Notes: generated by a model from the letters alone, not told the origin. A stretch of 60,000 nt of DNA from Leptospira sp. B5-022 (GCF_000347035.1 NZ_ANIJ01000047.1:1-60000); one strand, 5' to 3'. Shown: positions 18,340 through 28,123, counted from the stretch's first letter. Numbers and translations are program-made.

Positions 18340-19461
18340 TTAATGGTTCGGTTTAGAGCCTCTTTTATAACTGAGGCCTTTTAGATATTTTCCGGGATTT
18401 ACCGATTTCCCTTTGTGAATTACTTCGAAATGTAAGTGAGGGCCGAAACAGTAACCTGTACATCCGGAGGTTGCGATCTTCTTACCCGCTACCACATAAT
18501 CTCCTCGTTTTACGTTCAGCCTAGAGTTATGAGCGTATAATGTCTTAAAATCGTCGTTATGTTCGATTACGATCGCGTTACCGTAACCGCCCATCCATCC
18601 GGAAAATACAACCTTACCGTTACGAGCAGCCATCACCGCTTCGTAGTTGGCTTTTAGGTCTAATGCTTCGTGGAATTTATGCTGTGGAAAGGTTCTCCAT
18701 CCGTAGTTGGAAGTGACTACATGCGAACTAACAGGAACCACCCATTTGGGTGCAGGGTCCGGGATCACGGCGCCTGGCAGGAAAACTTTTTGGCCGGGAC
18801 GAAGAATATCCAGATCATCCAGCTTATTCTCTTCTAAAATTTCATCCAGGTTCACTTTGTAAAGAGACGCTACCTTTGCAACGGTGTCTCCCGCTTTAAA
18901 TTTATATAATAGACCTTGTTTATTCGGGATCTGTAATATTTGTCCCGGGTAAAGTGTTTCTTCCAAATTGATATTGGAGGAGCCTGCGATGGATTCCATT
19001 GAAACCTTGTAACGGGTTGCAATCTCGGAAAGAGTTTCGTTCCTTTTAACTTTGTAGGTAACTACTTTAAATTGTTTCTTTTTGTCGGAAGCGCTTTTGA
19101 TCTCGTTCGCCATCAAAATGGTCAGCTTTGCTTTTTCGGACTCTTCTAAGAACTTTTCGTCGCCTTTTTTGGCTTTTAAATCTTCCTGATCGTTTTCAGT
19201 CACTTCTGTGGATGCGGATTCCATCGAGGCATTGGAAGGACTCATCCAGATCCCTAAAAACAAGACCATAAAGACGACTGACGCTATAAGAGGAATAACG
19301 CGGAATTTACGCCTTCTGAAATCCAGGTTTCCGTGATATAGGTTCCCTCTGAAATAAAAGGAATAATGGAAATGGAATGCGCCCAGGTAGATCAGGGTGA
19401 AATTATCTGTCCGGAGGATCTCTTTTCCTGCGGTCAATTGCCTGGGCTTCTTGAAGATCAT
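18340..19461 (-). CDS. LysM-M23 family peptidoglycan endopeptidase
   Basis: The 373-residue protein has a basic N-terminal region and one membrane helix (about residues 55-75). Two LysM repeats follow (TYKVKRNETLSEIATRY; YKFKAGDTVAKVASLY), then a C-terminal M23 domain. Zinc ligands H264 and D268 (HEALD) and H342/H344 (HLH) are all present, so it should be active as a DD-endopeptidase. Its gene lies directly behind a bactofilin gene, a combination known from cell-shape systems where bactofilin positions the hydrolase. The DUF900 gene follows. Confidence 0.92.
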   Translation of the reverse strand: MIFKKPRQLTAGKEILRTDNFTLIYLGAFHFHYSFYFRGNLYHGNLDFRRRKFRVIPLIASVVFMVLFLGIWMSPSNASMESASTEVTENDQEDLKAKKGDEKFLEESEKAKLTILMANEIKSASDKKKQFKVVTYKVKRNETLSEIATRYKVSMESIAGSSNINLEETLYPGQILQIPNKQGLLYKFKAGDTVAKVASLYKVNLDEILEENKLDDLDILRPGQKVFLPGAVIPDPAPKWVVPVSSHVVTSNYGWRTFPQHKFHEALDLKANYEAVMAARNGKVVFSGWMGGYGNAIVIEHNDDFKTLYAHNSRLNVKRGDYVVAGKKIATSGCTGYCFGPHLHFEVIHKGKSVNPGKYLKGLSYKRGSKPNH

Positions 19462-19553
19462 ACTATGAGTATCGGTCGGTCGGGTGGAGAACCACCCGAG
19501 TTTTTGATTCGAACAAATCTAAGAGGTGGGAAAAAGAACTCGAGGCCTTAGAG

Positions 19554-19964
19554 TTATTCTTCCTTACCGTTGTCCAGAGTCCTTGTGCCGCCAAAAGATT
19601 CTTCCACGATCTTTTTAACGTCTTTCTTTTGTCCGCCTGTTACGGTGATATTTCCTTTTGCTACCACACCTTTTGCCAGGGAAAGAGCGGGAGCGATAAT
19701 ATCCCCTAAGAGACGTCCGGTTTCTTCCAAGCGGACTTCTGTTTCCGCCTTAATGTTTCCGATCAAGGTTCCGGCAACGATCACTTCTCTTGCCGAAATG
19801 TTAGTGCGGACCTTACCGGTTTCTCCAATAAATAATGCGTCGTCGGTTTTAATTTCCCCTTCGAATTTTCCGTCGATACGTAGGGAACCAGCGATATAGA
19901 ATTTGCCCTCAAAAATGGAACCCGGGCCGATTACGCTGTTATTATTATCCTTACCGATGGCCAT
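19554..19964 (-). CDS. Bactofilin (DUF583) cytoskeletal protein
   Basis: This 136-residue protein has the repeating beta-helix pattern of bactofilins, with turns such as IAGSLRIDGKFEGEIKT, LFIGETGKVRTNI, VIVAGTLIGNIK and VRLEETGRLLGDI, and short disordered ends. Bactofilins self-assemble into membrane-associated filaments without nucleotide. A member has been linked to cell helicity in Leptospira biflexa, but I cannot show that this is its orthologue. It heads the bactofilin-M23-DUF900 series. Confidence 0.93.
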   Translation of the reverse strand: MAIGKDNNNSVIGPGSIFEGKFYIAGSLRIDGKFEGEIKTDDALFIGETGKVRTNISAREVIVAGTLIGNIKAETEVRLEETGRLLGDIIAPALSLAKGVVAKGNITVTGGQKKDVKKIVEESFGGTRTLDNGKEE

Positions 19965-20048
19965 CTGTTACTCCTGACTGCTGATTCATCTATTTGGTGG
20001 GCGGTTCCGAAATCGACAACTCTTTTTGCGGAAGATAATCGGGAAAGG

Positions 20049-20119
20049 TTTCGCACAGAGGACACTGAGTTGGGGGAAATCTAAAAACCCTCCGTGATCT
20101 CCTTGTCCTCTATGCGAAA
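20049..20119. repeat. 16-bp inverted repeat pair with 39-base spacer
   Basis: TTTCGCACAGAGGACA (20049-20064) and TGTCCTCTATGCGAAA (20104-20119) are complementary at 15 of 16 positions. The spacer holds a G-run and a C-run that could pair. On the minus strand the structure follows the ancestral-looking PBP gene end, so it could be that gene's original terminator. Confidence 0.6.
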
Positions 20120-20120
20120 T

Positions 20121-20266
20121 TTATCTTATTACGTCCTCGTCACCTTTCGCAGCGACCCGTAGGGAGCGAGAAAACGACCGGCGTTGGCGAGTCGGTGACT
20201 GAAGCGCAGCGAAGTCAAATTTTAAATTCGTCGCAACCTTATCATCGCGAACACTGCACTCAGTCC
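20121..20266. mobile_element. Short insert bounded by duplicated PBP gene ends
   Basis: On the minus strand, 20121-20144 encodes GDEDVIR-stop, the same seven residues and stop as the present gene end at 20267-20290. The two differ at six bases, every one synonymous. The 122 bases between them include GCGACCCGTAGGGAGCG, shared with the insert behind tRNA-Leu. I infer a short element that entered the gene's 3' end and supplied a replacement end. Confidence 0.5.
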
Positions 20267-22741
20267 CTAACGAATAACATCCTCGTCACCTTCAAAGAGA
20301 TTCGGTTTTTTCTTTTTAGTCGTTCCTGGGTCCGTGGTATGGGTAGGGGTCGGATCCGGCTCAGTCATTCCTCTATGGTCTTCGCAGACTTCTTTCGGAA
20401 CTGTGTCTTTGTCGAAAACTTCTTCTTCCGTTTGGTAACAATGGGAACCGGGAAGTTTTCCGGAGATGGAACAGATGGTCCTGCGTACAATTTTTGCGTC
20501 TCCGAAATCGAACGGTCTTGATTTTTCTTTGGCAAGTGCGTTTGCCATAAATCTTCCCCAGATAGGAGCGGCCACAACGGCGCCCGACATTCCTCTGCCG
20601 AGAGAAAGTGTTCCGGTATCATAACCCACCCAAACAACTGCAACAAGTTCCGGAGTATAACCTGCGAACCAAGCATCCCTAAAATTATTTGTGGTTCCCG
20701 TTTTTCCAGCGGCAGGACGAGTGAGTCCGTATGACCTGGCCCCCGTTCCGGTTCCTTTTTTGATCACATCTTCCATCATCGAAGTAATCACATAGCTTGT
20801 TTCAGGAGAGAGTAATCTTTTTCGTTCTTTGGATTCGAATTCTTTTCGGAAATCTTTGATCAGATTTCCTTGTTCATCTTCTACATACAGAACACTGAGA
20901 GGAAAAACTTGTTTTCCTCCGGAAGCAAATACGGCATAAGACCTTGCGAGTTCGTACGGAGAAACTTCAAAACTTCCTAATGCGATCGAAAAGTCTTTAG
21001 GAAGATTTCTATTCTCCACTTGTAAGAGTTTTTCCAGTTTTGGCAGAAGATTATTTAGACCGGTATGTTCCAATAATCGGACGGCAACACTATTTCTGGA
21101 AAGTTCGAGCGCTTCTCTCAAGCGGATAAATCCGGAATATTCTCCCGAATAATTGCTTGGGTTCCATTCGTCTCCGTCTTCCAACACGTACTGCAACGGA
21201 GAATCGTCGAATAAAGAAGCGGCAGTAACATTTTTCTTATCGTCCGGATGTTCATGATAATATTCCATCGCGGAAGCGTATACTAACGGTTTGAATGCGG
21301 AACCTGGTTGTCTGTACGCTTGAAATGCGCGGATCTGTTGGTTGTCCGAGCGGAATCCCGAACCTCCTACCATTGCGGTGATATAACCTGTGTCCGGACG
21401 AATGGAAATTAATGCACCTTCTACAGGAAGTAAATGGTCTTCTGTAGCCTGAGTCCTATAATTCCAGTCGATTGCTTCTCCTAACATCTCAGTCCCGGAA
21501 ATCAAATTTAAAACGGCTAAATCGTCTCTGAATTCTTCCTGCCAGGCTCTATTGAATGTCCTGTATGACCTGGAGATCTTAAATTTGAATTCGGGAAGAT
21601 CATGGAGTTCCGCTAAAAGTTTGAATGTAGAACCGTAGGTATCCTCGAAGGAATCGATCTTAGTAAAAGCCCTTTGGTTGGATAGTTGGGTCTGTTGTTT
21701 TAAACCTGCAGCCAACGCTTTTTCGGCCTGGGATTGATGCTGTATATTTAAGGTGGTATAGATCTTCAGACCACCCTCGTAGATCTGTTGAGAAGGTATA
21801 TAACGGGCTAGGTTTTTACGGACATATTCCGTAAAATAAGGGAATTTGTTCAGACGGTCCGAAAATGCGGAATCATTAGGAGAACGATTTAAGGTTATAT
21901 AATATTCGGAGAATGTTTCGAATTCTCTCTCGGCGGTTTCCACGTCCAGGATCCCGTTTTCCACAAGTTTTTTGAATACAACTCTGACCTTGGAGGCTGA
22001 TGTATTCGGATTCACTAATGGAGAAAATTCCTTGGGTCTTGTGGTCAAACTTGCGAGTAGCGCCGCTTCTCCCCAGCTTAAGTCCTTGATATCTTTTCTG
22101 AAATAAAATTTGGCCGCCGCTCCCGCTCCTATGGTACCGTGTCCGAGAGGGATCTCGTTTAGATAGATTTCCATTAAGGTTTTCTTATCGAATACCAATT
22201 CTAAAAGAAGCGCCAGCCAAGCTTCTCTTGCCTTTCGTAAGAAGGACCTTTCCGTGTTTAAGAATTTTAATCTAGCGACCTGCTGAGTGATCGTAGAGGC
22301 GCCCTCTTTTACTCTTCCTGCAAGAAGGTTGACCATGGTAGCTCTAAAAATTCCGCGTAAATCCAGACCTTTGTGGGATCTGAAATTATTATCCTCTGTG
22401 GAAACAAAACAGCGAATCACTTTATTATCTTCCCAACCGCCGGGAAGATCTTGATCCGAGATCACTACTCGGGAGAATCTATAAAACTCCGCGATCGGTT
22501 CGTACTTTCCTTCGGAGTTGATCCCGAATAGAAGGGAAGGTTTTTCGTAACGGTCCGCTTTCGGGACCTGCCAAATATCTTTGATGGAGAATACGAATAA
22601 AAATCCGTTTAAGAAGATCAGTCCCAAAACAAGATAGATCAGTTTACGCACAGGATCGGAAGAATTTAGACGGGATTGGACCCTGTCCCTAAAGAGTACT
22701 ACGAAATATCTTGTGAAAAAATCTACGGGTTCGTGTTTCAT
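20267..22741 (-). CDS. Class A penicillin-binding protein (PBP1A type)
   Basis: This bifunctional peptidoglycan synthase has 824 residues. One membrane helix (about 33-55) precedes a GT51 glycosyltransferase domain with catalytic E116 in STEDNNFRSHKG and the TQQVAR-LNT segment. The transpeptidase domain has S481-AFK (nucleophile motif), SRN (548-550) and KTGT (680-683). All active motifs are intact. The C-terminal tail is a low-complexity Thr/Pro/Lys segment ending GDEDVIR. That final octet of codons is duplicated 146 bases downstream. The gene is oriented with the bactofilin-M23 unit and likely serves the same cell-wall function. Confidence 0.95.
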   Translation of the reverse strand: MKHEPVDFFTRYFVVLFRDRVQSRLNSSDPVRKLIYLVLGLIFLNGFLFVFSIKDIWQVPKADRYEKPSLLFGINSEGKYEPIAEFYRFSRVVISDQDLPGGWEDNKVIRCFVSTEDNNFRSHKGLDLRGIFRATMVNLLAGRVKEGASTITQQVARLKFLNTERSFLRKAREAWLALLLELVFDKKTLMEIYLNEIPLGHGTIGAGAAAKFYFRKDIKDLSWGEAALLASLTTRPKEFSPLVNPNTSASKVRVVFKKLVENGILDVETAEREFETFSEYYITLNRSPNDSAFSDRLNKFPYFTEYVRKNLARYIPSQQIYEGGLKIYTTLNIQHQSQAEKALAAGLKQQTQLSNQRAFTKIDSFEDTYGSTFKLLAELHDLPEFKFKISRSYRTFNRAWQEEFRDDLAVLNLISGTEMLGEAIDWNYRTQATEDHLLPVEGALISIRPDTGYITAMVGGSGFRSDNQQIRAFQAYRQPGSAFKPLVYASAMEYYHEHPDDKKNVTAASLFDDSPLQYVLEDGDEWNPSNYSGEYSGFIRLREALELSRNSVAVRLLEHTGLNNLLPKLEKLLQVENRNLPKDFSIALGSFEVSPYELARSYAVFASGGKQVFPLSVLYVEDEQGNLIKDFRKEFESKERKRLLSPETSYVITSMMEDVIKKGTGTGARSYGLTRPAAGKTGTTNNFRDAWFAGYTPELVAVVWVGYDTGTLSLGRGMSGAVVAAPIWGRFMANALAKEKSRPFDFGDAKIVRRTICSISGKLPGSHCYQTEEEVFDKDTVPKEVCEDHRGMTEPDPTPTHTTDPGTTKKKKPNLFEGDEDVIR

Positions 22742-22760
22742 TTGTTTTAATTTCTGCTTT

Positions 22761-23828
22761 TTATAAAGGCGAAAATTGGCGCATCTTATCGATACCGTGG
22801 TACCTAAGTCCGGTGTCTAGATTGTATCCTTGGTATTCCTTGATCAAAGAAGAACGAGAAGTTTTGTCGTGAACATAACCCCAGGCATTTGTCACCGCAT
22901 CCTTTGCGGACTCGCATGCCTTATTGATCAACTCTACAAAAGAATCGTTTCGGATCAGGTTGGGGTCCGCAGGATAAGACCATTCTCTTTTTTCTTCGTT
23001 CATGATCCTTTTGTCTATATGTTCCTTTAGAGGGAGCATCAGCACGGAGGAATTTACTTTATGTAAAGTGATATTGTCTAAAAATCTAAGTGCGGCCCTA
23101 ATTATTTTGCTTCTGGAATCCAAGTATCTATGAAAATACAAATAACCTAAGAAGGATTCGTTAAGGATATCTCCCGGGATAATCTTTTCTTCGGAGCCTA
23201 TATACTTTTCTTTGAAATCTTTTGGGAAAGTGGCTTTTAAACCTTTCAGCCAAAAGTTCCAAAGCATAGGGTCCATTTTTTTCTTCCCATCTTTTCCTTT
23301 GAAGATCACATCCACATGTTGTACGAAATCGTACGCTTTCGGGGTCATTCCCCATCTGAAATCCAGGAGCCAAGAATCCAAAGCGAATTCCACTCTCATA
23401 TGATTGTATTGTGCTTTTGAACTGATCTGTTTATCCGGACTATAATAATCACCGGAGATAAAAAAGATATAAGGATGAGTGACAATGTCCACTGCGCAGT
23501 GGATGATATAACCAAGGGTGAATGCGAGAAAACGATCTCTATAGATTCCTTCTTCGACAGTGAGGACTCCGTCCAAAAAATTCAGCACTAATTCTAAAAC
23601 GTTTTCGTGATGGCTTAGGTCTCCCCAAGGAAGGGCCTTTTTGGTCCGAACAGGGGAAAGAACATGATAAAAATAGAAAATATCGGGAGCGATTGCGCCT
23701 ATATTGGCAAACTTACGGGTGCCTTCTTCTCTTAAAAGTTTTGCAATCTTTCTTTGTTCCGCCGTCCCGTGATCCAAATGTTTGCAGACTTGAGAAAGAG
23801 CTTCGAGATGAGTGATTTTGCCTGCCAT
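22761..23828 (-). CDS. Zinc-dependent phospholipase C-like protein
   Basis: The 355-residue product matches the Zn_dep_PLPC pattern. It starts with THLEALSQV, then has GAIAPDIFYFYH, a SHHENV segment and GYIIHCAVDIVTHPY, which carry the His and Asp residues of the metal sites. There is no signal peptide, so it is probably cytoplasmic despite the family name. The function in spirochaetes is unknown. It lies 19 bases upstream of the PBP gene in the same direction, so they may be co-transcribed. Confidence 0.83.
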   Translation of the reverse strand: MAGKITHLEALSQVCKHLDHGTAEQRKIAKLLREEGTRKFANIGAIAPDIFYFYHVLSPVRTKKALPWGDLSHHENVLELVLNFLDGVLTVEEGIYRDRFLAFTLGYIIHCAVDIVTHPYIFFISGDYYSPDKQISSKAQYNHMRVEFALDSWLLDFRWGMTPKAYDFVQHVDVIFKGKDGKKKMDPMLWNFWLKGLKATFPKDFKEKYIGSEEKIIPGDILNESFLGYLYFHRYLDSRSKIIRAALRFLDNITLHKVNSSVLMLPLKEHIDKRIMNEEKREWSYPADPNLIRNDSFVELINKACESAKDAVTNAWGYVHDKTSRSSLIKEYQGYNLDTGLRYHGIDKMRQFSPL

Positions 23829-23905
23829 ATCGGAATTTTGCCTTTGAAAAAACCCGGACCGCTCTAAAAGATGGCCTAGAAGGATCTAGAAAACCCTCTA
23901 ACCCT

Positions 23906-25177
23906 ATGCAATCAATAGAAAATCTTAAATTTTTGACTCCAGAAGAAGCTAGAAAAATCGCAACAAATTACGGGACTCCGGTTTTTGTGTACTCTCGTAC
24001 AGGAATCGAAAGAAGTTGCGACGACGCACTCGCATTCCCTAACGCCTTCGGCCTGACCGTACGCTTTGCAATGAAAGCGAATCCGGGGCGCACGATCCTG
24101 GAAATATTAAGGAAGAAGGGCATTCATATAGACGCATCTTCCGAACACGAAGTGCAACGTGCGATACTCGCAGGATTTAAACCTTCCGACATTCTACTCA
24201 CGTCCCAACAATTAGCGAGATCCTTGAAAGATTTGGTTTCTCAAGGAGTCCAATTCAACGCGTGTTCTCTGTGGCAATTGGAAGAATTTGGAAAAAACTT
24301 TCCTGGGAAAGAAGTAAGCGTTCGTTTTAATCCTGGTTTAGGTTCCGGAGCAACGAAAAAAACGGATGTGGGGGGTAATACATCCTCCTTCGGTATCTGG
24401 CATGAAGAGATCGGAAAAGTAAAAGAGATCGTTTCTAAATACGGACTTAAACTGGTTCGAGTCCACACACATATAGGTTCCGGTTCCGATCCTGAAGTTT
24501 GGAAGGCTGTAGCACATTATACCTTAGAGATCGCGGCACAATTCCCCGATTGTAGAACAGTGAATCTGGGCGGAGGTTTCAAAGTTGGAAGAATGATCGG
24601 TGAAAAAACGACCGATCCTCAGGTCATCGGAAAACCCGTCAAAGAGCTCTTTGAAAATTATGCCAAAGAAAAAGGGATTCAGCTCAAAATGGAAATAGAA
24701 CCCGGTTCTTTCTTAATGGTGAATAATGGAGCCATCCTCGCTCAGGTAGACGATATCGTCAACACAGGGGTGGGGGGTTTTACTTTCGTAAAACTGGATA
24801 TGGGGATGGATGTGAACACAAGACCGGCGTTGTATGCCGCAAAACATCCGTTGGTAGTGATCCCCACGAAAGAAAAATCGGAACGTAAGACAGGCGACTT
24901 TGTATATGTAGGACACTGTTGCGAAAGTGGGGACTTGATCACACAAGAGGAAGGGGGCGGACCTCAACTTAGGACCACGGAAATTCCTGAGATCGGGGAT
25001 TTGGTGGTGATGGAAGGAGCTGGAGCTTATTGTTCTTCCATGTCCGTAAAAAATTATAATTCTTATCCGGAAACCCCGGAGGTCCTGATCGATCTGGACG
25101 GATCTGTTAAACTCGTCCGCAAGAAACAAACCTTGGAACAAGTCCTACAGAATGAAGTCCTGGTTTCCCTCGGGTAA
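23906..25177 (+). CDS. lysA: Diaminopimelate decarboxylase
   Basis: This 423-residue PLP fold-III decarboxylase has the Schiff-base lysine K57 in FAMKAN, HIGSGS (189-194), the GGG loop (222-224), the active-site cysteine motif CESGD (339-343) and Y375 in GAYC. The usual EPGR is EPGS here (265-268). It makes lysine from meso-diaminopimelate in the cytosol. Related fold-III enzymes act on ornithine or carboxynorspermidine, so the substrate is the likeliest one but not proven. Its end overlaps the start of ispD by 26 bases, indicating coupled expression. Confidence 0.87.
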   Translation: MQSIENLKFLTPEEARKIATNYGTPVFVYSRTGIERSCDDALAFPNAFGLTVRFAMKANPGRTILEILRKKGIHIDASSEHEVQRAILAGFKPSDILLTSQQLARSLKDLVSQGVQFNACSLWQLEEFGKNFPGKEVSVRFNPGLGSGATKKTDVGGNTSSFGIWHEEIGKVKEIVSKYGLKLVRVHTHIGSGSDPEVWKAVAHYTLEIAAQFPDCRTVNLGGGFKVGRMIGEKTTDPQVIGKPVKELFENYAKEKGIQLKMEIEPGSFLMVNNGAILAQVDDIVNTGVGGFTFVKLDMGMDVNTRPALYAAKHPLVVIPTKEKSERKTGDFVYVGHCCESGDLITQEEGGGPQLRTTEIPEIGDLVVMEGAGAYCSSMSVKNYNSYPETPEVLIDLDGSVKLVRKKQTLEQVLQNEVLVSLG

Positions 25178-25868
25178 TATTTACGTACTACTTCTTTCGG
25201 GAGGAACAGGCTCCCGGATGAAGTCCGATATTCCAAAACAATTTTTAGAATTAAACGGAAAATCCATCTTACTCCATAGCCTGGAAATCTTTCTGGATTG
25301 GGGAAAAACAAAAAGTATCGTTCTTGTATCTCATAAAGACTATATCTTAAGATCGGAGACACTTTGTTCTTCCTTGCTTAGAGAAAGAGATCGTATCGTA
25401 GAAGGCGGAGAAACCAGGCACGGATCCACGTTAGCCGGTCTTTCAAGTCTCCAATTCTCGGCAAATGATATCATCCTCATTCATGATGCAGCAAGACCGT
25501 TCGTTTCCGCAGATGATCTGGACCGATTGTCTAAAGTGACCGAAGAGTTCGGGGTTGCCACACTCGCTTCTAAAAATCACGAAACCGTTTTGGAAGAAGA
25601 AAAAGGCCGCTTTAAATTTTTAAACCGGGAGAAGATCTGGTTTATGAAAACTCCCCAAGGAATACGGGGAGATCTCCTAAAAAAGATCCTAGAAAAACCG
25701 TATGAAACAGAACCGACCGACCTATGCACTTGGGTACAAGGACAGGGCATCGGTTCCAAACTGGTGGAATCCAATCCGTACAATCTGAAAATCACGGAAA
25801 AGTTCGACTTAGCCTTAGCGGAGGCAATTTTGCCGTTATTCCAAAGTTGGAATATAGAGAAGGTCTAA
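25152..25868 (+). CDS. ispD: 2-C-methyl-D-erythritol 4-phosphate cytidylyltransferase
   Basis: This 238-residue enzyme has the nucleotide-binding loop SGGTGSRM (16-23), PKQF (28-31), the VEGGETRHGS segment and the IHDAARPFVS motif of IspD. It joins CTP to methylerythritol phosphate in the non-mevalonate isoprenoid pathway. The first glycine-rich loop starts LSGG, where many homologues have AAG. The gene starts inside the end of lysA (26-base overlap), so translation is likely coupled. tRNA-Leu follows 82 bases later. Confidence 0.93.
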   Translation: MKSWFPSGNIYVLLLSGGTGSRMKSDIPKQFLELNGKSILLHSLEIFLDWGKTKSIVLVSHKDYILRSETLCSSLLRERDRIVEGGETRHGSTLAGLSSLQFSANDIILIHDAARPFVSADDLDRLSKVTEEFGVATLASKNHETVLEEEKGRFKFLNREKIWFMKTPQGIRGDLLKKILEKPYETEPTDLCTWVQGQGIGSKLVESNPYNLKITEKFDLALAEAILPLFQSWNIEKV

Positions 25869-25950
25869 ACGGAGCCTATCCAGAAAGGTGGCCTACCAAA
25901 TCTCCTTGACGTCACGTCTTCTGTTGAAAAACTGACTTTCGTAACCCGTC

Positions 25951-26032
<82 letters not shown>

Positions 26033-26035
26033 AAA

Positions 26036-26241
26036 ACTTTCCTTTTAGAACAATCAAACATTCTATTAAGTATATTTCGAGGGACTCGAAGCTTTTGAGC
26101 GAAAGAGTTTGTAGCGACCCATAGGGAGCGTAAACAAACTCGTCCCGAGCCATGGATGGTGAAGGGCTCGAAAAAGACGCCGTGGAGCCGAGTTTTGCAG
26201 GAAGCAAAACTGCGAAACGGCGAGTCCCTCCACTCGCAAAA
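26036..26241. mobile_element. Short hairpin-rich insert behind tRNA-Leu with duplicated tRNA end
   Basis: The 21 bases CGAGTCCCTCCACTCGCAAAA at 26015-26035 recur exactly at 26221-26241. Between them lie three hairpins: GAGTTTGT/ACAAACTC (26105-26112/26134-26141), CGAGCC/GGCTCG (26146-26151/26165-26170) and AGTTTTGC/GCAAAACT (26191-26198/26204-26211). The first encloses GCGACCCATAGGGAGCG (26114-26130). GAGGGACTCG at 26079-26088 is an inverted copy of the repeat start. There is no reading frame of note, so it would be non-autonomous. Confidence 0.55.
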
Positions 26242-26297
26242 CCTTCAATTAATTAATAATCCGGCAATCTGATAAAGAAATGTTAGGGACTCAGAGT

Positions 26298-27869
26298 TTA
26301 CTGAACCACTAATCTTTTAGACTGCTCCGAAAGTTCTTCTAGGCTTGCTCTCATTCTGGTGGAGCCTTCCGAAATAATATTCGAAGATTGTTCGATGGAA
26401 GAAAGCGCCTGGACTACCTCTTTGGTCCCATTCTTCTGCTCGCTTGCGATCGATTCTATCTGCCTAGATAGATCGAATAATTCTCGGAAAGATTTCAGGA
26501 ATGATTCGTGGATTCGTCCTTGGTTCTCCACTCTAGATCTCAATTGATTCAGGTTATCCACTATGGAAGTAAATCCAGCTTCTTGGACGGAAACTTTACG
26601 TTTTGTTTCCTCTGCAGCAGTGTTTCCGTTTGTGATCAACTTTGCAGCCTCACCTATAATTTTGGAAATTGTGGCCGCGTTTTCGGAAGCGCTGTCGGCA
26701 AGTTTTGCTACTTCTTGCGCTACTACTGCGAATCCTTTTCCATGTTCTCCGGCTCTTGCCGCCTCGATAGAAGCATTTAACGCAAGTAAGTTGGTCCTGT
26801 CGGCGATCTCCCTCATGATATCGTTTACGTCTTGGACCTTTTGGAAGGATTTACTTACTTCTCCGAAATTATTTCCTAAAACTTCCATGGCTCCGGATAC
26901 GTCTTTGCTATAAACTTTGGATTCTTCCGTTGTTCTTGATAGTGAGTCGGTTGAAATACGGACTTCCTTTAAGATCGAGTTTAATGTATCACTCTCTTTG
27001 TTCAATTCTTCTATTTTGCCGAACTGTGCTTTTACGAATTCGGCTGCGCTGTCTGTGGAGGCTGCTAATTCTTCTAAGGAGGCACTGATCTGCTCCATAC
27101 TAGAGACTTGGCTTTGGATCTCTGAATTCAAAGTATCCATTTCGTTTTTCATTTCGGATGTGTTTTTGTTTAAGACAGTAGCCTCGTCTTTAATTCTGTT
27201 TTTAGTTTTCTCCGCTTCTTCACTTTTAGCTTCCGCTTCCACTGTGGACTTTATCGCTACATCCGAGACGGAAACCAAAAATTTTACGACGGAAGTTAAG
27301 ATGTGAATTCCTAAAACAAAAAATACGAATCTTATAATCTCGAAAAATACGGAGATCTCTGTGGACTTTTCCGTAGTGTATTTGAATTCCACTCCGTTTA
27401 ACCATGCGAAATAATCCATGGAGAATGTTCCGATCAGAGCCAGATACCCTACCAATAAAGTGGTTTTGGGGGAAAGCAGAAGTCCGGAATAGATCATCAC
27501 GAAAAAATACAACATGATGAAAAACGGCATCTTTAATGTTCCGACCATCGCTTCCGTATTGGCCGCGTAAACGGTTACGGTGATGAATATGAGTGAATAC
27601 ATTAAGATATCTAAGAATACACAAAGCGTTACGAAGGAACTTTTGAGCTTTCCCTTTTTGAGCAAAATGATCTGAGCTATCCCGTAGCCGAAAATCGTGA
27701 GTTCTATCAAAAAGTTTATGAATGTGCTGGTTTGGGAGCTGGATCCTTGAGAAAATAAAGCCAGAATGTTTACTAAAAGCATCACTATGGAGAATCCGAT
27801 TCGGATCCGATTTATACTGATCGCTCCTTTTTCGGAAAAATTTGTAGTTTGTATGGAGTTTGCAGCCAT
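26298..27869 (-). CDS. Methyl-accepting chemotaxis protein, 6-TM without periplasmic domain
   Basis: The first 210 residues of 523 hold about six hydrophobic helices with only short loops. A coiled-coil linker and an MCP signalling domain follow, with the hairpin tip at [20 protein letters not shown] and [16 protein letters not shown] beyond it. With no extracytoplasmic sensor domain, it probably senses through the membrane region. By family it signals to the CheA-CheW array. A shorter relative lies at 56996-58570. It is monocistronic. Confidence 0.9.
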   Translation of the reverse strand: MAANSIQTTNFSEKGAISINRIRIGFSIVMLLVNILALFSQGSSSQTSTFINFLIELTIFGYGIAQIILLKKGKLKSSFVTLCVFLDILMYSLIFITVTVYAANTEAMVGTLKMPFFIMLYFFVMIYSGLLLSPKTTLLVGYLALIGTFSMDYFAWLNGVEFKYTTEKSTEISVFFEIIRFVFFVLGIHILTSVVKFLVSVSDVAIKSTVEAEAKSEEAEKTKNRIKDEATVLNKNTSEMKNEMDTLNSEIQSQVSSMEQISASLEELAASTDSAAEFVKAQFGKIEELNKESDTLNSILKEVRISTDSLSRTTEESKVYSKDVSGAMEVLGNNFGEVSKSFQKVQDVNDIMREIADRTNLLALNASIEAARAGEHGKGFAVVAQEVAKLADSASENAATISKIIGEAAKLITNGNTAAEETKRKVSVQEAGFTSIVDNLNQLRSRVENQGRIHESFLKSFRELFDLSRQIESIASEQKNGTKEVVQALSSIEQSSNIISEGSTRMRASLEELSEQSKRLVVQ

Positions 27870-28123
27870 TATTATTTGCCTTTTTCTAATTCTACGGAGT
27901 GATCCGAATATACGAATGGCCGAGGTGGTTCGGCCAATACTCTTCGACTTCTAAAAACGAAAAAACTACACAGTCTTGATCCGAATAGAAAAAATGGACC
28001 TTCGGATTGTTAGCTTATGTTTTTTTGTTCCGACTTCTAAGTAAAAAGAACGTAAAAGATAAACCGAAACAGGTAGTCAGTAAACCCAAAAGGTCTAGTC
28101 GGAAAGTTTGAAGAACCTGAATA

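Larger units (their letters stand above)
19965..20266. other. 302-base structured intergenic region behind the PBP gene
   Basis: It contains, left to right, an inverted repeat pair (20049-20119), a second copy of the PBP gene's 3' end (20121-20144, minus strand) and the core GCGACCCGTAGGGAGCG (20152-20168). The rest is a repeat-like insert up to the present PBP stop codon. Confidence 0.6.

Noticed and set aside
20195..20521. Plus-strand frame across the PBP gene end
   Set aside because: It is a shadow of the PBP gene and of the repeat insert, without a ribosome-binding site.
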